A DNA stretch of 64,000 bases, taken from the NCBI GenBank assembly GCA_947372355.1, contig CANBTI010000002.1, forward strand, positions 42,580-106,579. Reading direction: 5' to 3'. Origin of the DNA: Bdellovibrionales bacterium. Its GTDB lineage: Bacteria; Bdellovibrionota; UBA1018; CAIMNF01. A program made the translations under genes and the position numbers. Under the pieces are notes generated by a model. It made no database searches. It was given only the letters and a program-made list of their open reading frames with translations, and was not told the DNA's origin. This document shows, piece by piece, positions 8,104-17,597 of the stretch (its first letter is position 1; each line of letters starts with the position of its first letter).

Positions 8104-9754
8104 ACAAAAAAAATATATATTCGTTACGGGTGGCGTTTTATCCAGTATCGGTAAAGGAATTACTGCTGCTTCACTCGGAATGTTGCTCGAGCAACGTGGC
8201 ATTAAGGTAACGATGGTAAAAATGGATCCATATTTAAATTTGGATCCAGGCACGATGAGTCCCTTTCAGCATGGTGAAGTGTTTGTGCTGGATGATGGAA
8301 CTGAAACCGACTTGGATTTAGGTCATTATCAGCGGTTTACTCAACATGCAAAATTCACACGTAAAAATAGTTTTACTGCGGGTCGTGTTTACGAAGCAGT
8401 ATTGAAAAAAGAGCGAGCAGGGGAGTATCTAGGTAAAACTGTTCAAGTGATTCCTCATGTGACTGATCAAATTAAAGAAAATATTAGAGCAGCGGTTGAA
8501 GATGCCGATCTTGCGATTATTGAAGTGGGTGGAACCGTAGGAGATATAGAAGGACTTCCGTTTTTTGAAGCGATTCGCCAAATGAAACATCAAGAAGGCG
8601 CTGAAAATGTTTTATTCGCGCATCTTACTTTAGTTCCATATATTGCCACTGCTGGAGAATTAAAAACTAAACCCACTCAACATAGTGTGAAGGAATTGCG
8701 TGAAATTGGGATTCAACCCGACGTATTGATTTGCAGAACTGATCGAGTGATTGATAAAGAGGTAAAAGAAAAAATCGGTTTATTTTGTAATCTTTCTGCT
8801 GATTGTGTTTTTAGTGCTCGGGATGCTGATAGTATTTATGATGTCCCACTATTCTTTTCAGAAGAGGGACTCGACGATCGCATTGCTGAGAAGCTTGGAA
8901 TTTGGACTGGTCGACCTGATCTTTCAAAATGGAAAGCAATGGTAGATGTGATCCATCACCCAAAACATGAGGTGAAAATTGGAATCGTTGGAAAGTATAC
9001 GGATTGGCGTGATGCTTACAAATCAATTTCTGAATCATTAATTCATGGTGGGGCTGCAAACAGCACACGCGTAATTCCCGTTTACATTGACAGTGAAGAA
9101 CTAGAAAAAGGGAACTTATCTGCCATTCAAGATGTAAATGGAATATTAGTTCCCGGTGGATTTGGTGAACGTGGAATTGAAGGAAAAATAAAAGCAATTG
9201 AATATGCTAGAACCGAAAATATTCCCTTTTTTGGAATTTGCTTGGGCATGCAACTCGCAGTGGTAGAATTTGCGAGGAATGTGGCTGGTTTAGATCATGC
9301 AAACTCGGCTGAATTTAAACCGGGTGGAGATCAAAATGTAATTGATCTGATGGAGTCGCAAAAAGGAGTGACTGATCTCGGTGGCACGATGAGATTGGGT
9401 GCGTATTCATGTCAGGTTCTTCAGAAGTTCAATGGAAAACCGACGCATGCATTTCTTGCTTATCAGAAAGAAAAAATTTCTGAACGTCATCGCCATCGTT
9501 TTGAGGTTTCAAATCAATTTCGCTCTCGTTTAGAAGAAAGCGGATTATTGGTCAGTGGTAAAAACACCGACGCTGCTCAAGGAATTGAGTTAGTAGAAAT
9601 GATCGAACTTCCTAATCATCCTTGGTTTTTGGGTTGTCAGTTTCATCCGGAGTTGCTCAGTCGCCCATTGGATCCACATCCTTTATTTGTTCAATTCATC
9701 AAGGCTTCTCTTTCATCTGGAAAAGCTCAAACTAAACTAAAGGGAATAAAGTAA
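8096..9754 (+). CDS. pyrG: CTP synthase
   Basis: This glutamine-dependent enzyme converts UTP to CTP. The N-terminal amidoligase domain carries [13 protein letters not shown] and KMDPYLN near the start. The C-terminal class I glutaminase domain has its nucleophile Cys382 in GICLGMQ and its His-Glu pair in QFHPE. The length of 552 residues is normal. Translation starts at a GTG overlapping the kdsB stop, and its own stop overlaps the kdsA ATG by one base (TAATG). CTP is used directly by the preceding gene product, KdsB. Confidence 0.97.
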   Translation: MAKQKKYIFVTGGVLSSIGKGITAASLGMLLEQRGIKVTMVKMDPYLNLDPGTMSPFQHGEVFVLDDGTETDLDLGHYQRFTQHAKFTRKNSFTAGRVYEAVLKKERAGEYLGKTVQVIPHVTDQIKENIRAAVEDADLAIIEVGGTVGDIEGLPFFEAIRQMKHQEGAENVLFAHLTLVPYIATAGELKTKPTQHSVKELREIGIQPDVLICRTDRVIDKEVKEKIGLFCNLSADCVFSARDADSIYDVPLFFSEEGLDDRIAEKLGIWTGRPDLSKWKAMVDVIHHPKHEVKIGIVGKYTDWRDAYKSISESLIHGGAANSTRVIPVYIDSEELEKGNLSAIQDVNGILVPGGFGERGIEGKIKAIEYARTENIPFFGICLGMQLAVVEFARNVAGLDHANSAEFKPGGDQNVIDLMESQKGVTDLGGTMRLGAYSCQVLQKFNGKPTHAFLAYQKEKISERHRHRFEVSNQFRSRLEESGLLVSGKNTDAAQGIELVEMIELPNHPWFLGCQFHPELLSRPLDPHPLFVQFIKASLSSGKAQTKLKGIK

Positions 9755-10626
9755 TGCAAGCTATAGTGAGTAAACCAATGACCCTCATCGCTGGGCCTTG
9801 TGTAATTGAAGATGAAGGTTTGGTGATGGAGATTGCTACTGAACTAAAACATCAACTTGCTGGCGTGGGAGTGCAGTTCTTTTTTAAAGCATCTTTTGAT
9901 AAGGCTAATCGATCATCCATTGATGGATTTCGAGGCCCAGGCATGGTGGAAGGATTAAAGATTCTTTCCAAAGTAAAAGATAAACTGGGATTACCCGTGG
10001 TTACCGATATTCATTTACCTGATCAAGCTGAAGAAGTAGCGAAGGTGGCGGATTTTTTACAAATTCCTGCGTTTCTATGTCGTCAAACAGATTTGATTGT
10101 TGCTGTTTCAGAAGCTGCAATCAAGTGGGGACGTAAACTCAATGTAAAAAAAGGTCAGTTTTTAGCTCCTTGGGATGCAAAAAACATTGTTGATAAAGTT
10201 CGAGCTGTAGAAGCACTTCATGCCTCAAAAAACGGCGGAAAAAAAATTGATCTTTATCTTACAGAGCGGGGAAGCAGTTTTGGCTACAATGCACTCGTGG
10301 TAGACATGACCTCTTTTCAAACCATGCAAAAATTTGGTGTGCAAACCATTTACGATGCAACTCATTCTATTCAAATTCCAGGCGGCGGAGCAGGTGGAAA
10401 ATCAACTGGTGGCAAGCGTGAATATTTAGAAGTGCTCGCTCGTTCTGCTTTTGCGGCAGGAGCGGATGCACTATTTATGGAGTGTCATCCACGCCCAGAG
10501 TTGGCAAAGAGTGATGGCCCGAATGCTTTTTATCTTGAGCATGTTGGAACATTTGTTCGTCAAATTTTAGAGTTCAGAAGATTAGCTCAGAGTTTTCCTA
10601 AATTATTACCTGAGGCAAATCGATGA
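9754..10626 (+). CDS. kdsA: 3-deoxy-8-phosphooctulonate synthase (Kdo-8-P synthase)
   Basis: KdsA condenses phosphoenolpyruvate with arabinose 5-phosphate. The family signatures IAGPCVIEDE at the N-terminus, FKASFDKANRSS, TDIHLPDQAEEV and the C-terminal AGADALFMECHPRPE are all present in 290 residues. The motif KKGQFLAPWDAKNIV is also conserved. The ATG lies in a TAATG overlap with pyrG and the stop overlaps the kdsC start by four bases (ATGA), indicating a tightly coupled operon. Confidence 0.97.
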   Translation: MQAIVSKPMTLIAGPCVIEDEGLVMEIATELKHQLAGVGVQFFFKASFDKANRSSIDGFRGPGMVEGLKILSKVKDKLGLPVVTDIHLPDQAEEVAKVADFLQIPAFLCRQTDLIVAVSEAAIKWGRKLNVKKGQFLAPWDAKNIVDKVRAVEALHASKNGGKKIDLYLTERGSSFGYNALVVDMTSFQTMQKFGVQTIYDATHSIQIPGGGAGGKSTGGKREYLEVLARSAFAAGADALFMECHPRPELAKSDGPNAFYLEHVGTFVRQILEFRRLAQSFPKLLPEANR

Positions 10627-11144
10627 GTTCAAAATTATTTACCGCCGAAGAATTTGAAACAAAGATTAAAAAAATTAAACTACTTCTACTCGATGTAGAT
10701 GGAATTTTAACCGATGCGACCACCTTTTATGTAGAGGGTAGCGGTTTTACTCGAGTTTTTAATATGTATGACGGTTATGGAATTAAGCTTCTACTGAGAG
10801 CAGGTTTCCCCGTGGGTATTATTAGTGGGGGACAGGCAAAAGATCTTCAAGAGCGAATTAAAATTTTAGGAATAGAGCACTTTGTTCTTGGAAGTGAAGA
10901 TAAGATAAGTTCGATGAAAACAATTTCAGAAAAACTATCCATTCCTTTTGAAAATATTGCTTATATGGGCGATGAGCTTTTTGATTTGCCAGCACTAAAA
11001 GCGGCTGGCATATCCATTACCGTTCCCGGTGCAGTGGAAGAAGTAAAAAACCAAGTGAACTGGATTACCAAAAAATCGGGTGGCGATGGAGCTGTTCGGG
11101 AAATTATAGATGCGATTCGCAAATCTCAGAACCTTACTCACTAG
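10623..11144 (+). CDS. kdsC: 3-deoxy-manno-octulosonate-8-phosphatase (HAD family)
   Basis: KdsC removes the phosphate from Kdo-8-P, the step between KdsA and KdsB. The HAD motif I is LLLDVDGILTD (DxD nucleophile and acid/base), motif II lies in GIISGG, and motif III/IV is AYMGDELFDLPALKAAG. The protein has 173 residues and lacks a cap domain, as in the tetrameric C0-type KdsC family. Its last 35 bp overlap the following glycosyltransferase gene in another frame. Together with kdsA and kdsB it gives Kdo synthesis from arabinose 5-phosphate; kdsD is not in the window. Confidence 0.93.
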   Translation: MSSKLFTAEEFETKIKKIKLLLLDVDGILTDATTFYVEGSGFTRVFNMYDGYGIKLLLRAGFPVGIISGGQAKDLQERIKILGIEHFVLGSEDKISSMKTISEKLSIPFENIAYMGDELFDLPALKAAGISITVPGAVEEVKNQVNWITKKSGGDGAVREIIDAIRKSQNLTH

Positions 11145-11949
11145 CATTGGATTAATATTAACTTTAGGCGCGTGTTTTGGATCTCCGCAAGGATGTGCTC
11201 CAAAATTTAAAGATCTAAAAACCCAATTTCCGCACGTGATTTACCATGGGCCAAAGCAACCTTTTGAAGTTGAAATTGTAAAAAATCAGCTTTCAAATTG
11301 GACCTCTATTAACCAAATTTCAAAACCTGCACAGATGGCAATCCTCATTTCGGAAGATTGGGCTTTTTATTCTCATCCTGGATATGATGAAAAACAGATC
11401 AGAGAAGCGATTGAAGAAAGTATTGAATCTGGAAAGTTAAAGCGTGGTGCAAGTACCATCACTCAACAGGTTGTAAAAAATGTATACCTTTCTCAAGAAA
11501 AAAGTTTAATTCGCAAAGCTCGTGAGCTTTGGCTCGCAACAAAAATAGAAAAAGTTTTAGGAAAAAAAAGAATATTAGAAATTTACTTAAATATAGCTGA
11601 ATGGGGTGAGGGTATTTTTGGAATCTCTCAGGCAGCTCAATTTTATTTTCAGAAGTCACCATCTCAACTTACAGCAAAAGAGGGTGCTTTTTTGGCCATG
11701 CTTTTGCCTTCACCTAAAAAGTACTCCATTTCCTATCGGAAAAAAGAACTAACGAAGTATGCAAAAAAAACAGTTCATTCAATTTTAAATAAATTAGTGA
11801 GTGCCAATGTGTTGACATCAGAGCAGAGAGATGAAGAATGGAAAAAACCATTTGTTTTTGAAACCGATCAAAGTGCACTAAGTGAGGTTGGCGCCACATC
11901 CTTAGAAAACGATGCATCAGATGAAGAAGAAGATTTGCCCTCTGAATAA
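11110..11949 (+). CDS. mtgA: Monofunctional peptidoglycan glycosyltransferase (GT51), predicted lipoprotein
   Basis: The GT51 domain spans about residues 50-230. It contains the catalytic glutamate E82 in ISEDWAFYSHPG, the RGASTITQQVVKNVYLS motif, and the second conserved block in KRILEIYLNIAEWGEGIFGI. It polymerises lipid II into glycan strands at the outer face of the inner membrane. Unusually, the N-terminus ends in a lipobox-like LGAC (Cys22) rather than a plain membrane anchor, so it may be lipidated. The ATG at 11110 overlaps kdsC by 35 bp. An acidic tail (DASDEEEDLPSE) closes the protein. The transpeptidase gene follows 20 bp later. Confidence 0.88.
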   Translation: MRFANLRTLLTSIGLILTLGACFGSPQGCAPKFKDLKTQFPHVIYHGPKQPFEVEIVKNQLSNWTSINQISKPAQMAILISEDWAFYSHPGYDEKQIREAIEESIESGKLKRGASTITQQVVKNVYLSQEKSLIRKARELWLATKIEKVLGKKRILEIYLNIAEWGEGIFGISQAAQFYFQKSPSQLTAKEGAFLAMLLPSPKKYSISYRKKELTKYAKKTVHSILNKLVSANVLTSEQRDEEWKKPFVFETDQSALSEVGATSLENDASDEEEDLPSE

Positions 11950-11969
11950 TACTTTGTCATAATTAATCA

Positions 11970-13223
11970 ATGAATCCGAAGCTCAAAAAAATTTCCAAAT
12001 TGGCAGTTTTCGTCTCCCTCATGCTTATGGTGTTTGTTGGTGGATGGTATTTTGGAATTCGTGGAAATTCAAAACACTCATTAGTGTACTCAAAGTTTTT
12101 AAATCCATATTTAGCTAAGGAAGCACTTCAACAAAAGTTAGCACTCTGTGATCTCAAAGAGGTATGTGCGTTCAGACAAAATGAAGTCAATATTGCAGAT
12201 TATAATGAGCCAGTTATATTAGATTTTGCTTTTGATCCAGCAATTCAAACTGCCTCTGAAGAATTATTAGAACGATACAAACCTGATCTTGGAGTGATGG
12301 TAGCAATGGATGCTTCTACTGGAAGAATTCTAGCTATGGCTTCTCAAAATAGATCATTCCCCAATATTGCCGGCAATCCTGTATTAGACATTACCTATCC
12401 ATCTGCTTCTGTTTTTAAGGTGATTACAGCCGCAGCAGCTCTGGAGAAAGATAAACAACCTAACTCTCAAATTGCTTACGCGGGCAGAAATCACACACTT
12501 TATAAATCTCAAATGAAAGAAAAAGTTTCAGGTTGGAAACGAGCTGCAACTTTGAAAGAGGCATTCGCAAAATCAATCAATACTGTATTTGGAAGAATTG
12601 GTGTTTTTTCAATTGGTAAAGAGCCTATGCAATCACTTTCTAAGCGTTTTTGGTTTAACGAAAAAATTCCTAGCGAATTTCCTGTTGTGAATTCTAAATC
12701 AGCAAATCCAAGCAATGATTTTGAATTGGCTGAAATGGCTTCAGGATACACTCAAGAAAATGCGATGACTGTTCTGCATGGAGCTATGATTGGCGCAGCC
12801 ATTGCCAATGATGGACAAATGATGGAGCCATACTTTTTGAATGCAGCATATTTGAAGTCTGGAAAAACAATCTATCGTTCAGAGCCTCAAGTATTAGCAA
12901 GAGTGATTTCTCCAGAAACCGCATTTGAATTACGTACGCTCATGCAGGAAACAGTAGCAAAGGGTACCTCTAGAAAAAGTTTTAATGGATTTTTTAAGGG
13001 TCAGTTTAAAGAGCTTCAGGTTGGTGGAAAAACAGGCTCTCTCACTGATAAGGCTTTGAAGGCTAAAGTAGATTGGTTTGTTGGGTTTGCACAATCGCAC
13101 GGAAGAAAAATCTCTGTTTCTGTACTAACTGTGAATAAGAAGTTTTGGACCGTTAAATCCTCTTATCTCGCTAGGAAAACAATTGAGACTGCTTTTTCAG
13201 TTAAAAAAGTAGCTCTAAAATAA
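11970..13223 (+). CDS. Penicillin-binding protein transpeptidase domain, single-TM
   Basis: A membrane segment (about residues 11-28) is followed by a short linker and a penicillin-binding transpeptidase domain. Its three active-site motifs are SVFK (S147, K150), SIN in FAKSINTVFG, and KTG in VGGKTGSL. There is no glycosyltransferase domain and no recognisable class B N-terminal domain. The preceding gene encodes a stand-alone GT51 enzyme, so the two together could supply the activities of a class A PBP as separate proteins. It is the last gene of the kds/pyrG run; the next gene has its own promoter. Confidence 0.88.
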   Translation: MNPKLKKISKLAVFVSLMLMVFVGGWYFGIRGNSKHSLVYSKFLNPYLAKEALQQKLALCDLKEVCAFRQNEVNIADYNEPVILDFAFDPAIQTASEELLERYKPDLGVMVAMDASTGRILAMASQNRSFPNIAGNPVLDITYPSASVFKVITAAAALEKDKQPNSQIAYAGRNHTLYKSQMKEKVSGWKRAATLKEAFAKSINTVFGRIGVFSIGKEPMQSLSKRFWFNEKIPSEFPVVNSKSANPSNDFELAEMASGYTQENAMTVLHGAMIGAAIANDGQMMEPYFLNAAYLKSGKTIYRSEPQVLARVISPETAFELRTLMQETVAKGTSRKSFNGFFKGQFKELQVGGKTGSLTDKALKAKVDWFVGFAQSHGRKISVSVLTVNKKFWTVKSSYLARKTIETAFSVKKVALK

Positions 13224-13285
13224 ACTAATAGTTCATAGTCATTAGCACCCTAACCTATTGTAATTTAAGTATCTTTAGGTTTAGC

Positions 13286-13314
13286 TTGAAATCCATACTT
13301 TTTTGTCGTATTTT
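13286..13314 (+). promoter_or_regulatory. Sigma70-type promoter for the isc-like genes
   Basis: TTGAAA at 13286-13291 and TATTTT at 13309-13314 are separated by exactly 17 bp, matching the consensus at 5/6 and 4/6 positions. Transcription would start near 13321, giving a very short leader before the cysteine desulfurase ATG at 13333, with AGGAAA between them. Confidence 0.55.
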
Positions 13315-13332
13315 AAATCCTTAGGAAATTCG

Positions 13333-14502
13333 ATGATTTACCTCGATAACCATTCTACTACGCGTGTTGATCCAATTGTTTTTGAAGCGATGAAACCATA
13401 CTTTTTGGAAAAGTATGGAAATGCCTCCCATGGTGTTCATCGATTTAATTGGGAAGCTGAATCTGCGGTTGAAAATGCACGTTCTCAATTAGCTCAACTG
13501 ATTGGAGCGCACGAGAAAGAAATCGTATTTACCAGTGGGGCTACCGAGAGCAATCATTTTGCATTATTAGGACTCATCCCATTTTTACAAACCAATCAAA
13601 GAAAAAAAATTCTTTCTACTGAAATTGAACATGCTTCCTTATTGGGTGCGCTTGAGCAAATGCAAGCGAGAGGATTTGTTGTTGAATGGATTAAAACTCA
13701 TTCCGACGGAAGATTAGATCTCTTGGATCTTCAGAGTAAACTTAATGAAAATGTAGCCTTAGTTTCCATTGCTTATGCAAATCATGAAATTGGAACGATA
13801 CAAGATATTAAAGCAATTTCAAAATTAACGCACGAATCTGGTGCAATTTTTCACACGGATGCTGTTCAAGCAATTGGAAAAGTGAAAGTGAATGTGCAAG
13901 AAGATGGCATTGATTTACTCACGATGAGTGCACATAAAATTCATGGACCAAAAGGGATTGGAGCACTTTATGTGCGTCGTAAAAATCCGCGTGTAGAATT
14001 AGATTCTCTATTTTGGGGAGGCAATCAAGAGCGCGGAATGAGAGCGGGTACCCCAAACACTCCTGCAATTGTAGGCTTTGGAAAAGCGGCTGAATTGATG
14101 GGTAAAAATTTAGAACATGAATCCTCTCTTATTGCGGAACTGCGAGATCATCTTTGGAGTGAGCTATCTAATATTAGCGGAATCATTCGTAACGGCTCAG
14201 TTGCGCATGCACTGAGTAATAATTTAAATGTAAGCATTCCCGGTGTTGATGGAGCTGCAATGTTTGGGGCATTTAAAAATATAGCCGTTTCTAACGCTTC
14301 TGCTTGCATCAGTGGAGTACAGGATTATTCGCAGGTTTTAACGATTTTGGGTGTAGAGAGTGAAATGGCCAGGGCAACTCTACGATTTGGATTGAGTCGT
14401 TTTAATACAAGAGAAGAAATAAACTCTGCTGCAAATGAAGTGATTTCAGTGGTAAAATTATTAAGAGAGATGGAGAAGTTATATGATCATGCTGACAGAT
14501 AA
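13333..14502 (+). CDS. iscS: Cysteine desulfurase (IscS/NifS family)
   Basis: This PLP enzyme takes sulfur from cysteine for Fe-S clusters and thio-modified tRNA. The PLP lysine is in SAHKIHGPKG, the cofactor-binding region includes TSGATESNH and HTDAVQAIGK, and the mobile catalytic cysteine is in ASACISG. The track ORF begins at 13303, but MIYLDNHSTT at 13333 is the family N-terminus and is preceded by AGGAAA. The 389 residues are a normal length. The next gene overlaps by 20 bp. Sulfur from IscS also serves MnmA, which is encoded elsewhere in this window. Confidence 0.95.
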   Translation: MIYLDNHSTTRVDPIVFEAMKPYFLEKYGNASHGVHRFNWEAESAVENARSQLAQLIGAHEKEIVFTSGATESNHFALLGLIPFLQTNQRKKILSTEIEHASLLGALEQMQARGFVVEWIKTHSDGRLDLLDLQSKLNENVALVSIAYANHEIGTIQDIKAISKLTHESGAIFHTDAVQAIGKVKVNVQEDGIDLLTMSAHKIHGPKGIGALYVRRKNPRVELDSLFWGGNQERGMRAGTPNTPAIVGFGKAAELMGKNLEHESSLIAELRDHLWSELSNISGIIRNGSVAHALSNNLNVSIPGVDGAAMFGAFKNIAVSNASACISGVQDYSQVLTILGVESEMARATLRFGLSRFNTREEINSAANEVISVVKLLREMEKLYDHADR

Positions 14503-14812
14503 AGCAGTTAAAGAGATCAAGCGATTACAAGAAGGTGATGTGGCAACTTTAGGTAAGCCACTTCGTGTTCAAGTGATTGGCGGTGGCTGTTCCGGAATGA
14601 GTTACAAACTTGGTTTTGATAATGAAAACGCAAGTGAACTAGATAAAACCTTCGAAAAAGACGGTGTAAGTTTGATCATTGATAACAAATCATTTTTATT
14701 TCTCACTGGAACTGAACTTGATTTTTCAGATGGTTTAAACGGTAAGGGATTTGTTTTTAATAACCCAAATGCGAAAAGAACTTGCGGATGTGGCTCAAGT
14801 TTTAGTACCTAA
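14483..14812 (+). CDS. A-type iron-sulfur carrier (IscA/ErpA family)
   Basis: The three conserved cysteines are present: one in GGGCSGMSY and two in the C-terminal CGCGSSF. The 109-residue length is normal for A-type carriers that deliver Fe-S clusters to target proteins. Two starts are possible (MIM at 14483 or the second Met at 14489). It overlaps the end of iscS by 20 bp and is followed 5 bp later by a ferredoxin, as in isc operons. No iscU scaffold gene lies in the cluster. IscA and ErpA cannot be separated reliably by eye. Confidence 0.9.
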   Translation: MIMLTDKAVKEIKRLQEGDVATLGKPLRVQVIGGGCSGMSYKLGFDNENASELDKTFEKDGVSLIIDNKSFLFLTGTELDFSDGLNGKGFVFNNPNAKRTCGCGSSFST

Positions 14813-14817
14813 GAAGT

Positions 14818-15111
14818 ATGGCAAAAGTAAAATTTCTACCCAGTGGTTTTGAATGTGAAGTAAAAACAGGTGAATCAATACTTGATATCGCTTTGGCTAA
14901 TGGAGTTCCGATTCAACATGCTTGCGGTGGGTTTTGTGCGTGCACCACCTGTCATTGTGAAGTTGTAGAAGGGTTATCAAATCTTGAAGCTCCAGATAGT
15001 GATGAGTTGGAACGTTTAAGTGTTCTGGAGAATCGCACTCAAAATTCACGTCTTGGATGCCAATCTAAAGTTAAAGGCGATGTCGTTATTCGGGTTGTAA
15101 ATCAAGAATAG
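14818..15111 (+). CDS. fdx: 2Fe-2S ferredoxin, isc type
   Basis: The 97-residue protein has the adrenodoxin-type cluster ligands in CGGFCACTTCHC, with the last cysteine in RLGCQSKV. It would supply electrons for Fe-S cluster assembly or for other redox partners. It sits 5 bp behind the A-type carrier gene and has a purine-rich AAGAAG just before the ATG. Its stop is immediately next to the stop of the convergent SGNH gene, with no room for a separate terminator. Confidence 0.92.
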   Translation: MAKVKFLPSGFECEVKTGESILDIALANGVPIQHACGGFCACTTCHCEVVEGLSNLEAPDSDELERLSVLENRTQNSRLGCQSKVKGDVVIRVVNQE

Positions 15112-16176
15112 CTACTGCTGGATTAATTTTTCTGCTTCATTTACCAATACACTTACGCCCAAAGCATTCCAGTGAGTGTCGTCGGTATGATGAAGTAATG
15201 AATGGTTTTTTTCATATTCCTGTTTAAAGATTTTTAAAAGATCCACATAATTAAATTCAACTACACCTGATTTAAGAGAGTTCCTAAAGTGAGAACCAAA
15301 GTTTTTTGATTCATTTGGGTAAATTGACTCTTTGTTGGGAACAAACGTCACCATTAGTTTAGCGCCATTTTTTTCAAGTGATTCTGAAAATTTATCTAAA
15401 ATTTTTATTAATTGAATAATTTCTAGTTCAGATAGATTTTCAACACTCTCTGTATCTCCAAAATAAAGTAACTGTGGATTGGGTGATTTTTGAATTTCAT
15501 CAGGTAGTTTAAAAGAGCGTTCAATGGCGGATAAAATTCCGTGTGCAGATCGATAGTTCCAATAAAAATTTTTTCTAAAATGAATCCATTTTATATAAAG
15601 AGGATAATTTGAGTAAAAGTGAAAATCAGAATTTCCACGAGCACCAAAAGTGTTTAATTCGTTAATAGTATTAGCCATCCGCTCAGCGATCACTAAAATA
15701 ACCCAATTAGGATGAAGCTTATTGCTATAGATGAAATTTGCTTGATCACCAATTTTTCCACCAGCAAAAGACTTGGTACATTGACCTGTTTTATTGAAGA
15801 GTTGTTCTGAAAAAGTTTCTGATTGGGTGAGTGATGTTCCAATAGCCATACTATCGCCAATGATCACAATTTTAGGATCCCTACAAAGATCGCTTTTATT
15901 TCTGTAGCCATATTGATCTGTATTCCAAATCGTTTTTTTTGAAACTGCATTAGAAGTGTAGGGTGCTAAATCGCCAACTTCGGTCATAGAAAGAGTTTGA
16001 TTCGGATAAAAAGGACCCTTGAAAAAAAGGCTTGATTTAGGAGTGATTAGAGCTTCCCAAGTGCGAAATGTGTATTGATTAAATGCAAGGGAAGACTGCC
16101 AAACCCACCATAAAATTAATGGTATTGAGATTAAGAGTAATTTAGAAAAAATGATTTTATAATTTTTTTTATTCAT
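15112..16176 (-). CDS. SGNH/AlgJ-like membrane-anchored hydrolase, partner of the MBOAT protein
   Basis: An N-terminal membrane segment (about residues 10-30) precedes an extracytoplasmic domain with the SGNH-type nucleophile motif IGDSMAIG and a late DDTHWNALG carrying the catalytic Asp/His pair. This arrangement is that of AlgJ/AlgX/DltD-like proteins, which work with an MBOAT membrane acyltransferase to O-acetylate exopolysaccharide or wall polymers. The MBOAT gene is 7 bp upstream on the same strand, which strongly supports a pair. The acceptor polymer is unknown, and no alginate biosynthesis genes are present. Confidence 0.75.
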   Translation of the reverse strand: MNKKNYKIIFSKLLLISIPLILWWVWQSSLAFNQYTFRTWEALITPKSSLFFKGPFYPNQTLSMTEVGDLAPYTSNAVSKKTIWNTDQYGYRNKSDLCRDPKIVIIGDSMAIGTSLTQSETFSEQLFNKTGQCTKSFAGGKIGDQANFIYSNKLHPNWVILVIAERMANTINELNTFGARGNSDFHFYSNYPLYIKWIHFRKNFYWNYRSAHGILSAIERSFKLPDEIQKSPNPQLLYFGDTESVENLSELEIIQLIKILDKFSESLEKNGAKLMVTFVPNKESIYPNESKNFGSHFRNSLKSGVVEFNYVDLLKIFKQEYEKNHSLLHHTDDTHWNALGVSVLVNEAEKLIQQ

Positions 16177-16183
16177 TTTTCCC

Positions 16184-17590
16184 TTAAAATTGAAAGTATA
16201 TAAATTGATTACCTGTGAACTGTGCGGCGAAAAGAAAAATGATAGCTACAGTCCAATAAATAGTCCATCTTGGTATCCAAAATAACGATCTGACCCATTC
16301 GTGTATATTCTTTTTAGAGTCTAAAAACTCAAACATCACCAAGAAAAAGATTAATATTAATGCTTCAATCATTTGATATTTTTTAATCAAATCAAATCCT
16401 AGGTATGGGGATCGAAAAACTGAACTAAATATTCCTAAAGCATCATCCATGCTGTTAGCTCTAAAGAACACCCAAGTGGTTGAAACTAAGATCAGTACAT
16501 AAAATCTACTCAATACCTTTGGCCAGTGGTCAAATTTCATATTCTTCAAAATGGATAATTCTAAAATTAAAAATAAACCGTGAAGAGCGCCCCAGCTCAA
16601 AAATGTCCAATTTGCTCCATGCCAAAATCCACTCAAAATAAAAACAAGCATGAGGTTAAAGAAGGTTCTTGATCTAGATGTTCGATTCCCTCCAAGTGGA
16701 ATATAGAGATAATCTCTGAACCAAGTGGATAGAGAGATATGCCAACGTCTCCAAAAATCAGACATAGAGTTGGCAAAATAAGGTTTATTAAAATTTATCA
16801 TTAATTCAATTCCCAGAATTTTACTAATTCCCCTGGCGATATCTGAATATCCAGAAAAATCACAATAAATTTGAAAAGTAAAAGCAATGACCCCAGATAA
16901 GGTTGGGACCAAGCCAAAGCTCAATGGGTGACTAAAAATTGTATTTGCCAAAGGTGCAAGAGAATCGGCAATTACCGATTTTTTGAATAAACCTTGAGTG
17001 ACTAAATAGAGTCCTGCTACACAACGTTCATAATCAAATGGATGAAATTGGTGTAATTGAGGGAAGATATTTTGAGGGCGCTCAATGGGGCCAGCCACTA
17101 ATTGCGGGAAATATAAAACATATACGGAGTAATGTAGGATGCTTTTTTCAGCTGGAAATCTTTTTTTGTAAACTTCAAAAACATACGACATGGATTGAAA
17201 GGTATGAAAGGAAAGGCCGATGGGGAGAATGATCTTCAATGCTGATATTGATAGATTCCAATGAAAAAATCCAATGATGTGATTGATGTTTTCAACCGTA
17301 AAATTATAATATTTAAAGAAGAATAGTATTGAAACATTTGCAACTAAGCTAAATGTTAAGAAGAGCTTTCTTTTTTTCTCATTAGTAGTGGTTTCAATTT
17401 TTTTCCCAGCATAAAAATCAATACCAATCACTAAAAACAAGATGAGTAAATATTGAGGAATAAAAAACCCATAGAAAAAACAGCTGGAGACTAAAAGTAA
17501 AATTAACCTTGATTTTTGTTTTGAGAGCCAGAAATACAGTAAACAAACGACAGGGAAAAACAATAAAAAGGAAAATGAATTAAAGAGCAT
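16184..17590 (-). CDS. MBOAT-family membrane O-acyltransferase (AlgI-like)
   Basis: About ten hydrophobic segments and the MBOAT signatures are visible. DFWRRWHISLSTWFRDYLYIPLGG and FILSGFWHGANWTFLSWGALHG carry the conserved histidines. The N-terminus MLFNSFSFLLFFPVVCLLYF at 17590 matches AlgI-like proteins, whereas the 22 residues added by the track ORF do not. Such proteins move acyl groups across the inner membrane for transfer to a polymer by an SGNH partner, here the next gene. It starts 7 bp after the oppC-like stop, so it is probably transcribed with the transporter genes. Confidence 0.92.
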   Translation of the reverse strand: MLFNSFSFLLFFPVVCLLYFWLSKQKSRLILLLVSSCFFYGFFIPQYLLILFLVIGIDFYAGKKIETTTNEKKRKLFLTFSLVANVSILFFFKYYNFTVENINHIIGFFHWNLSISALKIILPIGLSFHTFQSMSYVFEVYKKRFPAEKSILHYSVYVLYFPQLVAGPIERPQNIFPQLHQFHPFDYERCVAGLYLVTQGLFKKSVIADSLAPLANTIFSHPLSFGLVPTLSGVIAFTFQIYCDFSGYSDIARGISKILGIELMINFNKPYFANSMSDFWRRWHISLSTWFRDYLYIPLGGNRTSRSRTFFNLMLVFILSGFWHGANWTFLSWGALHGLFLILELSILKNMKFDHWPKVLSRFYVLILVSTTWVFFRANSMDDALGIFSSVFRSPYLGFDLIKKYQMIEALILIFFLVMFEFLDSKKNIHEWVRSLFWIPRWTIYWTVAIIFLFAAQFTGNQFIYFQF

Positions 17591-17597
17591 TGATTGA

